The position numbers were made by a program, and so were the translations under genes. The notes beneath the pieces were generated by a model. The model worked only from the letters and a program-made list of their open reading frames with translations, ran no database searches and had not been told where the DNA came from. 64,000 nucleotides of DNA from an uncultured Maribacter sp. (GTDB lineage: Bacteria; Bacteroidota; Bacteroidia; Flavobacteriales; Flavobacteriaceae): positions 1 to 64,000 of the forward strand of contig NZ_CANMRY010000003.1 in assembly GCF_947500405.1 (NCBI RefSeq). The letters run 5' to 3'. Position 1 is the first letter of the stretch. Every line of letters starts with the position of its first letter. Below, in pieces: positions 46,152 to 56,531 of the stretch.

Positions 46152-47609
46152 ATGAAAAAAATAAATATAAGATTTATAAATAAATTAGGTTCACTTCTCT
46201 TTGTTAGTTTATTTATTATAAGCTGTTCCGATTATCTTGATGTAAATACTGATCCGGATTCTCCAAGTGATGCGCAAATTACAGAAGAGGTAATATTACC
46301 AAGCCTAACAACTCAATTATCCTATGAACTAGCAGGAGGCTACCCTGCAAGAGTATCAAGCCTTTGGACCCAACAAATAGCAGATGATGGTTCAAGTAGA
46401 AGCATCTCTACTCTTTTTATAGATGACACAGACATAAACAACACATGGCAATTTAGTCTATACACTGGAGTTTTAAAAGACGCAAATACTATGATTATTA
46501 AAGCCGAAGAAAAAAACAATCAACAATACATTGGCATTGGAAAAGTAATACAAGCGTATGCCCTTTCAATTTTAGCTGACTTTTGGGGAAAAGCTCCGTG
46601 GTCTGAAGCTTTTAATGAAAAAATAACGAAACCTAAATTTGATACTCAAGAAAGTTTATACAATTCTATTGACCAACTCTTAAATGAAGCAAACACGTCT
46701 TTAACTGCTGCAATAAACTCTAACGCCAACACAAATCAAGATTTATTGTATGGAGGAGATTTATCCAAATGGAAAAAACTTGCCAACAGCCTTAGAGCTC
46801 GCTATGCATTACGTTTAATATATGCAAAAGGAACAAATCAGGCAGATTTAGCATTAACATACGCTATGGATGGATTTTCTTCCAATGATGATGACGCTGG
46901 ATTTGCTTTTGAAGACAAAGAAGATGCAAATAACCCATGGGCGCAATGGGAAGATAAATCGACAGATATTTTTATAAATAAATTTATTGTTGATATGTTG
47001 TCCTCTAATTCAGACCCAAGACTAAATGCATATACTCTAAAACAAGAAGACGGTAATATCATTGGAGCGGAAAACGGAACAGAAATCCAAAACTCAGAAA
47101 TATCAATGGTTTCCAATTCAAAAGCTGAAGGCGAATTAAATACAAATGATTACTTTATAAAAAACACAACCAATGTAGATTGGATGACCTACAATGAATT
47201 ACTATTTATTGTAGCAGAAGCATATGCGCATAAATCTGAATATAGTAATTCCGAAATATTTTTAAAAAATGCAGTAAAAGCAAACTTAGAAAAATTAAAT
47301 ACAAATGGAGCCCTAACATTATCTGAAAGTGATATAAATACATTTATAAACAATATAACTATACCAAACAATTTAGAAGCGGCACAAAAAATAATTATTG
47401 AACAAAAGTATATTGCAAATTTTCTACAAATTGAATCTTACAATGACTACAGAAGAACAGGATATCCTAATGTTCCATTGCCTGTAATAAATTATAGTTC
47501 TCAAATACCAGAAAGATTCCCTTATCCAACAAATTCAATTTTAAATAATACAGAAAATGTACCAAATATAGATTACAAATCTGACAAAGTTTGGTGGGAT
47601 CAAAAATAA
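46152..47609 (+). CDS. SusD/RagB-family lipoprotein
   Basis: This 485-residue surface lipoprotein has the signal ...LFVSLFIISC and the start SDYLDVNTDPDSPSDAQ. It has TPR-like helices in ALSILADFWGKAPWSEAF, NSLRARYALRLIYAKG and LLFIVAEAYAHKSEYSN, as in SusD-like_2 proteins. It caps the susC barrel and binds the nutrient first. It starts 10 bases after susC, with a terminator 22 bases after its stop. Confidence 0.88.
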   Translation: MKKINIRFINKLGSLLFVSLFIISCSDYLDVNTDPDSPSDAQITEEVILPSLTTQLSYELAGGYPARVSSLWTQQIADDGSSRSISTLFIDDTDINNTWQFSLYTGVLKDANTMIIKAEEKNNQQYIGIGKVIQAYALSILADFWGKAPWSEAFNEKITKPKFDTQESLYNSIDQLLNEANTSLTAAINSNANTNQDLLYGGDLSKWKKLANSLRARYALRLIYAKGTNQADLALTYAMDGFSSNDDDAGFAFEDKEDANNPWAQWEDKSTDIFINKFIVDMLSSNSDPRLNAYTLKQEDGNIIGAENGTEIQNSEISMVSNSKAEGELNTNDYFIKNTTNVDWMTYNELLFIVAEAYAHKSEYSNSEIFLKNAVKANLEKLNTNGALTLSESDINTFINNITIPNNLEAAQKIIIEQKYIANFLQIESYNDYRRTGYPNVPLPVINYSSQIPERFPYPTNSILNNTENVPNIDYKSDKVWWDQK

Positions 47610-47630
47610 AACTCAACTATAAATTTATCA

Positions 47631-47670
47631 AAAAGCCATTCTTTTAAAAAAGAATGGCTTTTGTTCTTTT
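47631..47670 (+). terminator. Terminator after the first susC-susD pair
   Basis: AAAAGCCATTCTTTT (47631-47645) and its complement (47648-47662) form a 15-bp stem with a 2-base loop, followed by GTTCTTTT. Confidence 0.8.
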
Positions 47671-47859
47671 TATCATATTATCAAACCTCTACTTTTTAAA
47701 AATTTGGTCTTTAATAATTTAATAATATAGTATTGTTGTTTTTCTTAAAAGGATAAAATCTTAGCTCAAAATTTGTGATTTAAAAAATGAAAAACTATCA
47801 AATGTTACATTTTTAACTCAAAAAGTAATAAAATAATAAATTTACTACAGATTAAATAG

Positions 47860-47871
47860 TATGCGCGCATA
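47860..47871. promoter_or_regulatory. GC-centred palindrome upstream of the second susC
   Basis: TATGCGCGCATA is a perfect 12-bp palindrome in very AT-rich DNA, 77 bases before the susC start at 47948. No canonical promoter is clear nearby. The rest of the gap 47671-47947 is AT-rich without other features. A regulator site is possible. Confidence 0.4.
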
Positions 47872-47947
47872 ATTAATTACAAATAAAAGTTGCGTAATTA
47901 ACAATTAATTAAGACTTTTGTTATTAGCTAATTCAAATAATTTAAAA

Positions 47948-50900
47948 ATGAGAACAAAATTAAATGGGATTTTGACGCTTCTCCTAGCGTTAATTGTGCA
48001 GGTTACACTTGCGCAAGAGAAAACAGTTTCAGGTACGGTTTCTGATCAAGATGGGCTTCCTTTACCGGGGGTTAACATTGTAATTCAAGGATCTACATCT
48101 GGAACGCAAACAGATTTTGATGGAAATTATAGCATAAATGCTTCTGAAGGACAAACTCTTATGTTTTCTTACATTGGCCAAAAAACTACTACTGCTGTAG
48201 TAGGTGCTTCCAACACTATTAATGTTAAATTGCAAGAAGACGCAGAAGCTTTAGATGAAGTTGTTGTAACAGCTCTTGGTATTAAAAGAGAAAAAAAGGC
48301 GCTGGGTTATACTACTCAAGAAGTAGGAGGCGAAACACTATCTGACATACCTGTAGAAAACTTTGCAAATGCATTATCTGGTGAAGTTGCTGGTTTAGAC
48401 ATTAAAGCTACTGGTACATTAGGTGGATCTGTAAACATTATTAATCGTGGATTTAGTTCTATAACGAACTCTAATCAAATGCTAATTATAATAGATGGCA
48501 TACCTATACAGAACGGAAGCCCTAATAGAACTAGCGCAGATAGTGGAGGAAATAGTCAAGAAAGCGGAAGAGGTGGCTTTGACTATGGTAATGCAGCATC
48601 TGACATTAATCCAAGTGACATAGCTAATGTTAATGTTTTAAAAGGTGCAGCTGCTGCTTCATTATATGGAGCCAGAGCTTCTAATGGAGCAATTATTATT
48701 ACTACAAAAAAAGGAAAAAAGAGTAGGGGGATTGGAATTAGTTTTTCAAGTTCTTATACTGCCTCAAACGTAGATAAAAGTACAATTCCAGAATACCAAC
48801 AAGAATATGGTGCTGGTGGTTTTGGTCAATTAGATTTTCGATCTTTTGATTTAGGTTTAGGAGACGGGCCACAAACTTCTGCAATTGTAAATCAAGACGC
48901 TTCTTGGGGACCAGCATTCAATCCTAATACGCAGGTATATCAATGGTACAATATATATCCACAACTTAGTGATACTTACGGGCAACTTTCACCTTGGGTT
49001 GCTGGGGATAAAACGCCGATTAACTTTTTTGAAACAGGAAGCACTAGAATTAATAATGTATCATTTTCTGGAGGAAGTGATTCAGGAAGTTTCCGAGTAG
49101 GGATTACCAACTTTAATCAAGAAGGTATAGTTCCCAATAGTGAAATTAAGAAAAATACACTAACGTTCAATGGAAGTTACAATCTTACTGAAAAATTAGT
49201 TGCTTCTACATCTTTTTCATACACTAGAACAACTGGAAAAGGACGTTACGGTACAGGATATAATGACTTTAATGTAATGCGCGACTTTAGACAATGGTGG
49301 CAAACAAACATTAACATTGATAGACAGAGAGATGCTTATTTTTCTACTAGAGAAAACATTACGTGGAATCCTAATTCTGCTTCAGATTTATCCTCTGCTT
49401 TTTTTGACAACCCTTATTGGACAAGATTTGAAAACTATTCTACAGACGCTAGAAATAGATATATTGGAAATTTTAGTTTAAATTATAAAGTCAGTGACTG
49501 GTTTAGCATATTAGGTAGAGTTGCTATGGATTCTTATGACTTAAAAGTAGACGAAAGAATAGCAATAGGTTCTAATTCAGTATCAGAATACTTTTTAAGA
49601 CATGATAGTTCTTCAGAAACCAACTACGATATTATTGCATCTTTTAATCATAATATTACAGATAATATTAATTTTGATGGTAATATAGGTTGGAACTTAA
49701 GAGTAGATAAAAAAGATGAGATAGGAACGGAAACCAATGGCGGATTAAATCTTCCGCGTTTATATACATTAGATAATTCTAAAAACCCAATTACTAGTGA
49801 GCAAATATTCCCAAGAAATTGGACAAAAAAGGTAGACGGATTATACGCTAGAGCTTCTTTTGGTTTTTATGACACGTATTTCCTAGAAGGTACTGTAAGA
49901 ACAGACAGATCATCTGCTTTATCTTTAGATAATAACAGAGTTAATTACTTTTCTGGAACAGCTAGTGTACTTTTTTCAAATTTAGTTAAGAATGTTGATT
50001 GGTTAAACTTTGGTAAGTTTAGAGTTAACTATGCGGAGGTAGGTAGTGACACAAACCCTTATAATGTTTTTAATACATATACCATAAACACACCTTTTGG
50101 AGGAAATTCATCATTATCGAATCCTACTATTTTTAAGAATTCTAACTTAGAACCGGAAAGAACGAAAGAGTTCGAAATAGGTGTTGAAGGTAAACTTTTA
50201 AATAATCGTATAGGATTTGATATAACTTATTACAGCAGAAAGACAGAAGATTTAATAACAGAAGTAAATTTATCTGATGCCATAGGTGCTTCAAGCGCAT
50301 TTTTAAATGCGGGTAGTATAAAGAATGAAGGTTTAGAAGTATTCTTAAATTTAACCCCATTAAAAACAGATACATTTGCGTGGGATGTAAAGTTAAACTG
50401 GTCTAATAATAAAAATACTGTAGAAGAACTTTATCCTGGTGTAGAGTATTTAGAATTTGCTTCACCTCAAGGAGGGGTTTCTATTGGTGCACAAGTGGGT
50501 GAATCATTTGGAGTAATTAGAGGTACTGACTTTGTTTATGACAATGATGGAAATAAAGTAATTGATTCTTCAGATGGAGATTATTATAGAACTTCTGGGA
50601 CTAACGGAAGTACCTATATTTTAGGGGATTTTAATCCTGATTGGATTGGTGGAATTAGAAACTCATTTACATATAAAGATTTTTCATTTAGCTTTTTAGT
50701 TGATATTCGTCAAGGAGGAAGTGTATTCTCTTTAGATCAATGGTATGGACTAGCTTCTGGTTTATATCCAGAAACTGCAGGTGTAAATGAATTAGGCAAC
50801 CCAGTAAGAAACCCAGTTGCTAGTGGTGGAGGTCTTTTACTAGACGGTGTTTCAGGTGATGTTTCTTTCAACCCTGACGGTACTTACACTGTTACTAACG

Positions 50901-51232
50901 TTGGAGAAAATACTACTAGAGCTGCTGTAAATGACTTTTTTGATCAACCTTTTGGTTGGGGTAATGCTCATGCAAGCAACGTTTATGATGCAAGTTATGT
51001 TAAGCTAAGAGAGGCTTCTATTACTTATAAGTTTCCTCAAAAATTAATAAAAAATACATTTATTCAAGATTTATCATTATCGATTATTGGTAGAAACTTA
51101 TGGATTATTGAAAGTCATGTACCTTATGCAGACCCAGAAGCTGGTTTAAGTGCAGGTATTATACAAGGATATCAATCTTCTCCATATCCATCTACACGTG
51201 AAATAGGTGCTAGTCTTAAAATAAATTTCTAA
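47948..51232 (+). CDS. SusC/RagA-family TonB-linked outer-membrane transporter
   Basis: This 1094-residue protein has the signal MRTKLNGILTLLLALIVQVTLAQ, followed by VSGTVSDQDGLPLPGVNIVIQG and the plug LKGAAAASLYGARASNGAIII. The upstream in-frame start at 47918 would put ten residues before the signal; ATG at 47948 fits better. Its N-terminal regulatory domain is close to that of the first SusC here, but the barrel differs in length (about 80 residues more), so ligands probably differ. susD follows after 10 bases. Confidence 0.9.
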   Translation: MRTKLNGILTLLLALIVQVTLAQEKTVSGTVSDQDGLPLPGVNIVIQGSTSGTQTDFDGNYSINASEGQTLMFSYIGQKTTTAVVGASNTINVKLQEDAEALDEVVVTALGIKREKKALGYTTQEVGGETLSDIPVENFANALSGEVAGLDIKATGTLGGSVNIINRGFSSITNSNQMLIIIDGIPIQNGSPNRTSADSGGNSQESGRGGFDYGNAASDINPSDIANVNVLKGAAAASLYGARASNGAIIITTKKGKKSRGIGISFSSSYTASNVDKSTIPEYQQEYGAGGFGQLDFRSFDLGLGDGPQTSAIVNQDASWGPAFNPNTQVYQWYNIYPQLSDTYGQLSPWVAGDKTPINFFETGSTRINNVSFSGGSDSGSFRVGITNFNQEGIVPNSEIKKNTLTFNGSYNLTEKLVASTSFSYTRTTGKGRYGTGYNDFNVMRDFRQWWQTNINIDRQRDAYFSTRENITWNPNSASDLSSAFFDNPYWTRFENYSTDARNRYIGNFSLNYKVSDWFSILGRVAMDSYDLKVDERIAIGSNSVSEYFLRHDSSSETNYDIIASFNHNITDNINFDGNIGWNLRVDKKDEIGTETNGGLNLPRLYTLDNSKNPITSEQIFPRNWTKKVDGLYARASFGFYDTYFLEGTVRTDRSSALSLDNNRVNYFSGTASVLFSNLVKNVDWLNFGKFRVNYAEVGSDTNPYNVFNTYTINTPFGGNSSLSNPTIFKNSNLEPERTKEFEIGVEGKLLNNRIGFDITYYSRKTEDLITEVNLSDAIGASSAFLNAGSIKNEGLEVFLNLTPLKTDTFAWDVKLNWSNNKNTVEELYPGVEYLEFASPQGGVSIGAQVGESFGVIRGTDFVYDNDGNKVIDSSDGDYYRTSGTNGSTYILGDFNPDWIGGIRNSFTYKDFSFSFLVDIRQGGSVFSLDQWYGLASGLYPETAGVNELGNPVRNPVASGGGLLLDGVSGDVSFNPDGTYTVTNVGENTTRAAVNDFFDQPFGWGNAHASNVYDASYVKLREASITYKFPQKLIKNTFIQDLSLSIIGRNLWIIESHVPYADPEAGLSAGIIQGYQSSPYPSTREIGASLKINF

Positions 51233-51242
51233 AAAAAATCTT

Positions 51243-52715
51243 ATGAAAAAAATAATATTACATATATTACTGTCATTCATTTTATTGTCGTCTTGTACAG
51301 ATGAACAATATGAAAGGTTCAACATTAATCCTAATGAACCCACTACGACGAGTTCTGGATCGCTTTTCGTATCTGCTACTAAAAGTCTGGTAAATCAAAT
51401 GACATCTTTAGATGTTAACGAAAACCATTACAGATTCATGGCGCAATACGTTGCACAAAGAAACTTTGCATCTGAATCTAATTTTGATTTGGTAAATAGA
51501 AGTGTTCCTTTAAATCATTGGTCAGAAATGTACCGTGATGTGCTCCTTGATTTACAGGATGCGAAAACAAAGATTGTAGAAGAAAATTTAGATGCAGGAA
51601 TTACTGCTAACAGAAATGCTTTAATTGAAATTTTAAGTGTATATACATGGCAACAAATGGTGGATACTTTTGGAGACATTCCTTATACTAATGCCTTACT
51701 AGGAATTGAAAATATTCAACCAACTTATGAGGATGCGGAAACCATTTATAATGATTTATTTGTAAGATTAAATGCTGCAATAAACTCTTTAGACCCTAGT
51801 GTTTCTTTTAGTGGAGAATCTGCTTTTGGAGATTCTGATATTATTTACGGTGATGATATTACAAGTTGGACGAAGTTTGCTAACTCATTAAAATTAAGAT
51901 TAGCTATTAGAGTAGTAGAATTCCCTGCAATGGAAACATTAGCACAAACTTCTATTCAAGAAGCTGTTGCAAGTGGTGTTTTCACATCTAATGCAGATAA
52001 TTTTAGCTTAACTTATGAAGCTACGCCACCTAACACAAACCCAATGTGGGAAACTCTTGTTGAAAGTGGCAGACCGCCAGATTACTTCCCTTCCAATACA
52101 ATCGTAGATTATATGAATACATTAGATGACCCTAGACGTTCCGTATATTTTAGAGATAATATAACAGATGGTTCTGGAGATGTAATTTATGTTGGTGGTA
52201 TATATGGTACAACAAACAGTATTGATGTTACAACACGTTTAAATGAAACTTTTAGAGAGCCTACTTTCCGTGGTGTACTTTTAGATTATTCAGAAGTTTC
52301 TTTTATGCTAGCACAAGCTACAGAATTAGGTATAAGTGTTGGTGGCGATGCTGCTACTCACTATTCTAATGGTATTACAGCAAATATGCAAGATTGGGGA
52401 GTTGATCAGGCAGATATAACAAGTTATATTTCCCAAACAGATGTAGCATATGCAACAGCGCCTGGTACTTGGAAAGAAAAACTAGGTTTACAATATTGGT
52501 TAGCAATGTACAATAGAGGTTTTGAAGGATGGACTGTATGGAGACAACTAGATGCTCCTGCCTTAAATATTCCTGTAGATACATCAACACCTGTACCAGT
52601 TAGATATACTTATCCTGTAGAAGAACAATTATTAAATAGTGATAATTATACTTCAGCTTCTACAGCTATTGGAGGTGATACACAGCAAACCAAAATATTC
52701 TGGGATGTAAATTAA
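51243..52715 (+). CDS. SusD/RagB-family lipoprotein
   Basis: This 490-residue lipoprotein has the signal MKKIILHILLSFILLSSC and FNINPNEPTTTSSG, a start common in SusD-like_2. Helical motifs include SVYTWQQMVDTFGDIPYTNAL, FANSLKLRLAIRVVEF and EVSFMLAQATELGI. It is the binding partner of the second SusC. A terminator follows its stop. Confidence 0.88.
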   Translation: MKKIILHILLSFILLSSCTDEQYERFNINPNEPTTTSSGSLFVSATKSLVNQMTSLDVNENHYRFMAQYVAQRNFASESNFDLVNRSVPLNHWSEMYRDVLLDLQDAKTKIVEENLDAGITANRNALIEILSVYTWQQMVDTFGDIPYTNALLGIENIQPTYEDAETIYNDLFVRLNAAINSLDPSVSFSGESAFGDSDIIYGDDITSWTKFANSLKLRLAIRVVEFPAMETLAQTSIQEAVASGVFTSNADNFSLTYEATPPNTNPMWETLVESGRPPDYFPSNTIVDYMNTLDDPRRSVYFRDNITDGSGDVIYVGGIYGTTNSIDVTTRLNETFREPTFRGVLLDYSEVSFMLAQATELGISVGGDAATHYSNGITANMQDWGVDQADITSYISQTDVAYATAPGTWKEKLGLQYWLAMYNRGFEGWTVWRQLDAPALNIPVDTSTPVPVRYTYPVEEQLLNSDNYTSASTAIGGDTQQTKIFWDVN

Positions 52716-52735
52716 ACTTTTTAATTGATATTATT

Positions 52736-52767
52736 AAAACCACTCTTTTACAGAGTGGTTTTTTTAT
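52736..52767 (+). terminator. Terminator after the second susC-susD pair
   Basis: AACCACTCT (52738-52746) and AGAGTGGTT (52752-52760) form a perfect 9-bp stem with a 5-base loop, followed by TTTTT. Confidence 0.85.
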
Positions 52768-52778
52768 ACCTTTAACCC

Positions 52779-53513
52779 ATGCAAAAAGAAACCCATATAT
52801 ATGGTATAAGAGCCATAATAGAAGCAATAGAATCTGAAAGCACAATTGATAAGGTTTTTTTACAAAAAGGTCTTAAAGGTGATTTATATAGAGAACTAGA
52901 AAGTTTAATACGTAAAAACGGAATTAACTCTTCTTACGTACCAATAGAGAAACTAAATCGTCTAACAAAAAACAATCATCAAGGAGCTGTTGCAAATATT
53001 TCTCCAATAAATTTTTATTCTATGGAGGAATTAATAGAAAAAACAGAAAACAAGGAAACACCTGCCCTATTTTTACTTTTAGACCAACTATCTGATGTTC
53101 GTAACTTTGGAGCTATAATTAGAACCGCAGAATGTACTGGTGTTGATGGTATTATTATCCAAAAGAAAGGAGCTGCACCAGTTACTGCAGATACTATAAA
53201 AACTTCTGCTGGAGCCGCTTTTAAAGTTCCTATTGCAAAAGTTGGTCATATAAAAGATGCTGTTTTTCATTTACAGGCATCTGGAATAAAAGTAATTTCT
53301 GCGACAGAAAAAACTGAGAATACTATTTATGATGTAAATTTTAAAGAACCTATTGCTATAATAATGGGTGCAGAGGACAGAGGTATTTCACCTTCTATAA
53401 TTAAAGCTTCTGATTATGCTGCTAAATTACCTTTATTAGGGGAAATAGAATCTTTAAACGTTTCTGTTGCCTGTGCAGTATTCCTATATGAAGTAGTACG
53501 CCAAAGAAGATAG
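52779..53513 (+). CDS. rlmB: 23S rRNA 2'-O-methyltransferase (SpoU/TrmH family)
   Basis: This 244-residue protein has a substrate-binding N-terminal domain (YGIRAIIEAIESESTIDKV), then the SPOUT knot: LLDQLSDVRNFGAIIRTAE (motif 1), IIMGAEDRGIS (motif 2), LPLLGEIESLNVSVACAVFLYE (motif 3). Family members of this type methylate G2251 of 23S rRNA; rlmB is the likely identity, with related TrmH proteins possible. It is convergent with the rhomboid gene. Confidence 0.9.
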   Translation: MQKETHIYGIRAIIEAIESESTIDKVFLQKGLKGDLYRELESLIRKNGINSSYVPIEKLNRLTKNNHQGAVANISPINFYSMEELIEKTENKETPALFLLLDQLSDVRNFGAIIRTAECTGVDGIIIQKKGAAPVTADTIKTSAGAAFKVPIAKVGHIKDAVFHLQASGIKVISATEKTENTIYDVNFKEPIAIIMGAEDRGISPSIIKASDYAAKLPLLGEIESLNVSVACAVFLYEVVRQRR

Positions 53514-54245
53514 TTAATCTTCTTTATTTGTATTCTTTTTAAAGTGATAATTAATTTTTATTTCTTCTTTAATTTCTTCTTTTTCTAGCTCTACAAAATT
53601 ACCGTTTTCATCAAATTGTTTTAAAAAGGGGTCATCCTCTTCTTTATAATCCTCCTGCTCCCAAACATACTTTTTAGGAGCAGGAGTTTTTGCTTTTAAT
53701 ACAACCGCTAAAAACAATCCAGCAATAAAACCTCCTAAGTGTCCTTCCCAAGAAATACCTTCTTTAATTGGAAATAAATACCACAATAAACTCCCATAAA
53801 CAAATACAACCATAAGTGATAAAGCTACAAGTCTATAATATTTAGTAAAAATTCCTTTAAAAAAAATGAAACTTGCTAATAAATAAATGATACTACTAGC
53901 TCCAATATGATAAGAATTTCTGGCAATAAGCCAGGTTATTACTCCAGAAATTAAAGTTCCAACAACAAGAACTCGAAATGCTACTTTATTATAGAAATAA
54001 AATAATGTAGTTATTAAAATTGCAAGTGGTATGGTATTATTATATAAGTGCTCTAAAGAACCATGTATAAAAGGGCTAAACAAAACTCCTCTTAACCCAG
54101 TAAAGGTTCTTGGATACACTCCAAATTGATTAAAATTAGTTTTTAAAACTAACTCTAACCAATAGACTAACCAAATACTAATTACAGCTACAAATGGGGC
54201 TATAACTACTTTATTAGATAATTTAAAATAATTATTTTCAGACAT
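53514..54245 (-). CDS. Rhomboid-family intramembrane serine protease
   Basis: This 243-residue protein has six or seven membrane helices. HLYNNTIPLAIL holds the conserved His/Asn of helix 2, the nucleophile Ser is in the helix-4 motif YHIGASSIIYLLASFIFF, and the catalytic His in EGHLGGFIAGLFLAVV. It cleaves membrane proteins within the bilayer. The acidic, charged tail (EEDDPFLKQFDENGNF) is cytosolic. A 58-residue upstream extension would run into the rarA gene; ATG at 54245 (MSENNYFKLSNKVV) is preferred. Confidence 0.88.
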   Translation of the reverse strand: MSENNYFKLSNKVVIAPFVAVISIWLVYWLELVLKTNFNQFGVYPRTFTGLRGVLFSPFIHGSLEHLYNNTIPLAILITTLFYFYNKVAFRVLVVGTLISGVITWLIARNSYHIGASSIIYLLASFIFFKGIFTKYYRLVALSLMVVFVYGSLLWYLFPIKEGISWEGHLGGFIAGLFLAVVLKAKTPAPKKYVWEQEDYKEEDDPFLKQFDENGNFVELEKEEIKEEIKINYHFKKNTNKED

Positions 54246-54325
54246 ATAAACTATACTACAACAAATTATCCAAATTAATAAATCCTGTAAGATTGTCATC
54301 TTATTTTTTATTTTACTTTTATGGT

Positions 54326-55603
54326 ATGAATGAGCCACTTGCAGAAAGAGTACGTCCAAAAAACCTAGAAGACTATATAAGTCAAAACCATTTAGTAGGA
54401 GAAAAAGGGTCTTTAACAAATCAAATAAAAAAAGGTCTTATACCATCTTTAATACTTTGGGGACCACCAGGAACAGGAAAAACTACTTTAGCAAACATTA
54501 TTGCAGAAGAAAGTAAACGTCCTTTTTATACACTAAGTGCTATTAATAGTGGCGTAAAAGATATTAGAGAAGTTATAGATAAAGCCAAACAGTCTGGAGG
54601 GTTATTCACAGCTAAAAATCCAATTTTATTTATTGATGAAATTCACCGTTTTAGTAAATCACAACAAGATTCTTTATTAGCCGCAGTAGAAAAAGGATGG
54701 GTTACATTAATTGGAGCAACCACAGAAAATCCAAGTTTTGAAGTAATTCCGGCACTTTTATCTAGATGCCAAGTTTATATTCTTAATGCTTTTGATAAAA
54801 ATGATTTAGAAGCTTTATTAGTTAGAGCTATAAAAGAAGACGCTATACTAAAAACCAAAAAAATAAATTTAAAAGAAACGGAAGCTCTTATGCGCTTATC
54901 TGGCGGAGATGGCCGAAAACTTTTAAATATATTTGAGCTTGTTGTAAATTCTGAAGAAGAAGAAAACATTACTATTACTAATGATTTAGTAATGAGTAAA
55001 GTTCAAAAAAATACTGTTTTATATGACAAAACAGGGGAACAGCATTATGATATTATTTCTGCATTTATTAAATCTATTAGAGGTAGTGACCCTAATGCTG
55101 CTGTTTATTGGCTTGCTAGAATGATAGAAGGCGGGGAAGATGTGAAATTTATTGCAAGACGTTTATTAATATCTGCATCTGAAGATATTGGATTAGCCAA
55201 CCCGACGGCATTAGTAATTGCTAATAACTGTTTTCAGGCAGTTGCTACTATTGGTTATCCAGAAGCACGGATAATTCTTAGTCAGTGTACTATTTACCTA
55301 GCCACTTCAGCAAAAAGTAATGCTAGTTACGCAGCTATTGGAAAAGCACAACAAATAGTAAAGCAAACTGGAGACTTATCCGTTCCTTTAGATTTAAGAA
55401 ATGCTCCAACTAAACTAATGAAAGACATTGGTTACGGTAAAGATTACAAATACGCGCATAACTATGAAAATAACTTTGTAGCAGCAGAATTTTTACCAAA
55501 TGAAATTTCTGGCACTAGTTTTTATACTCCAGGAAATAACCAAAGAGAAAATACGCTCAAAGATTTTTTAAAAAATAGATGGAAAGACAAGTATAACTTT
55601 TAG
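54326..55603 (+). CDS. rarA: Replication-associated recombination protein RarA
   Basis: This 425-residue AAA+ ATPase has [25 protein letters not shown], Walker [12 protein letters not shown] (about 47-57), Walker [10 protein letters not shown], sensor 1 [10 protein letters not shown], then a helical MgsA/RarA C-terminus ([29 protein letters not shown]). It works at stalled replication forks with clamp-loader similarity. It is divergent from the rhomboid gene. The reading frame is open 33 bases upstream, but ATG at 54326 gives the normal start. Confidence 0.95.
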   Translation: MNEPLAERVRPKNLEDYISQNHLVGEKGSLTNQIKKGLIPSLILWGPPGTGKTTLANIIAEESKRPFYTLSAINSGVKDIREVIDKAKQSGGLFTAKNPILFIDEIHRFSKSQQDSLLAAVEKGWVTLIGATTENPSFEVIPALLSRCQVYILNAFDKNDLEALLVRAIKEDAILKTKKINLKETEALMRLSGGDGRKLLNIFELVVNSEEEENITITNDLVMSKVQKNTVLYDKTGEQHYDIISAFIKSIRGSDPNAAVYWLARMIEGGEDVKFIARRLLISASEDIGLANPTALVIANNCFQAVATIGYPEARIILSQCTIYLATSAKSNASYAAIGKAQQIVKQTGDLSVPLDLRNAPTKLMKDIGYGKDYKYAHNYENNFVAAEFLPNEISGTSFYTPGNNQRENTLKDFLKNRWKDKYNF

Positions 55604-56439
55604 AATTTAATATTTAATTCTTTTGTAGTTAAAACATCATTTAGGTAATATTCATAATACCACTTGCCATCTGTACCATAAATAATACCACTAGCAGCTA
55701 AGTACACATCTTTTACAGAGGTTTTATATATCTTTAAACGAACTTTTGGGCTACTATCTACTAACTGGTAGCCATTTGTTATTTCTTGAGCATACAATAC
55801 CTCTTCTGAATTAAATTCAATAGGCATAATTTTATTTACTGCCTTTGTATAATTAGATTTTACTGGCGCAACACTCTTATAACTCTGCTCCTCTTTAGTT
55901 GCCTCTTGTTTTACGACTTGGGTTTTCTGGACTTTACTAGTAGATTCTTGAGCTGTGTTATCCATCTTTTTTACATCATTTTTAAAACTAATTTTTATAG
56001 GTTCATTTACGGGTTCTTTATAAGTATAATTAACAACATCTAAAGATTTCATTGCATTTCTTATTGCTTCAGAATAAGACAATTTATATTCTTTTTCTTT
56101 ACTTTTTCCTTCCTCTGTTATAAAAATTTCCTTAGAACCACAATCTTCAAAAGAGATACTAGCCTTTGTGCTAAACATAGAAGAGTTATCATTTAATTTT
56201 ACATATAAACCCATGCATCTATTTACTGTAAGTTCTTCTGGAAGAGCATCTTCATAAACAGCAGTAAAACCATTTTCCGTAAGCAAATGCTTTACCAATG
56301 TACTAGTTTGATATTGGTTTTCTTTCTTAAAACTAGTAAACCTTTTTGGCACAACTATATATTTATAATCATCAAAAACGGATTGCGCCATAGAAGAAAA
56401 ACTAATTGTAAACGCGGCAAATAAAATAAAATATTTCAA
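55600..56439 (-). CDS. Conserved flavobacterial secreted protein of unknown role
   Basis: This 279-residue protein has a signal peptide (MKYFILFAAFTISFSSMAQ). The N-terminal half has VFDDYKYIVVPKRFTSFKKENQYQTS, where a lipoprotein-like or curli-like beta pattern is possible. It then has a Lys/Glu/Gln-rich linker (residues 165-200) and a C-terminal strand region LYAQEITNGYQLVDSSPKVRLKIYKTSVKDVYLA. No catalytic motif. It shares its stop region with rarA (4-base overlap) and has no clear promoter. Function unknown. Confidence 0.65.
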   Translation of the reverse strand: MKYFILFAAFTISFSSMAQSVFDDYKYIVVPKRFTSFKKENQYQTSTLVKHLLTENGFTAVYEDALPEELTVNRCMGLYVKLNDNSSMFSTKASISFEDCGSKEIFITEEGKSKEKEYKLSYSEAIRNAMKSLDVVNYTYKEPVNEPIKISFKNDVKKMDNTAQESTSKVQKTQVVKQEATKEEQSYKSVAPVKSNYTKAVNKIMPIEFNSEEVLYAQEITNGYQLVDSSPKVRLKIYKTSVKDVYLAASGIIYGTDGKWYYEYYLNDVLTTKELNIKF

Positions 56440-56531
56440 AATAAAATTCTTTAGAGTTATTAGTAATATGAAATAAATGTGCCAAATTTGACTATAAGAA
56501 GACTAAAATTTTAATCTTTTTAACATTTAAA

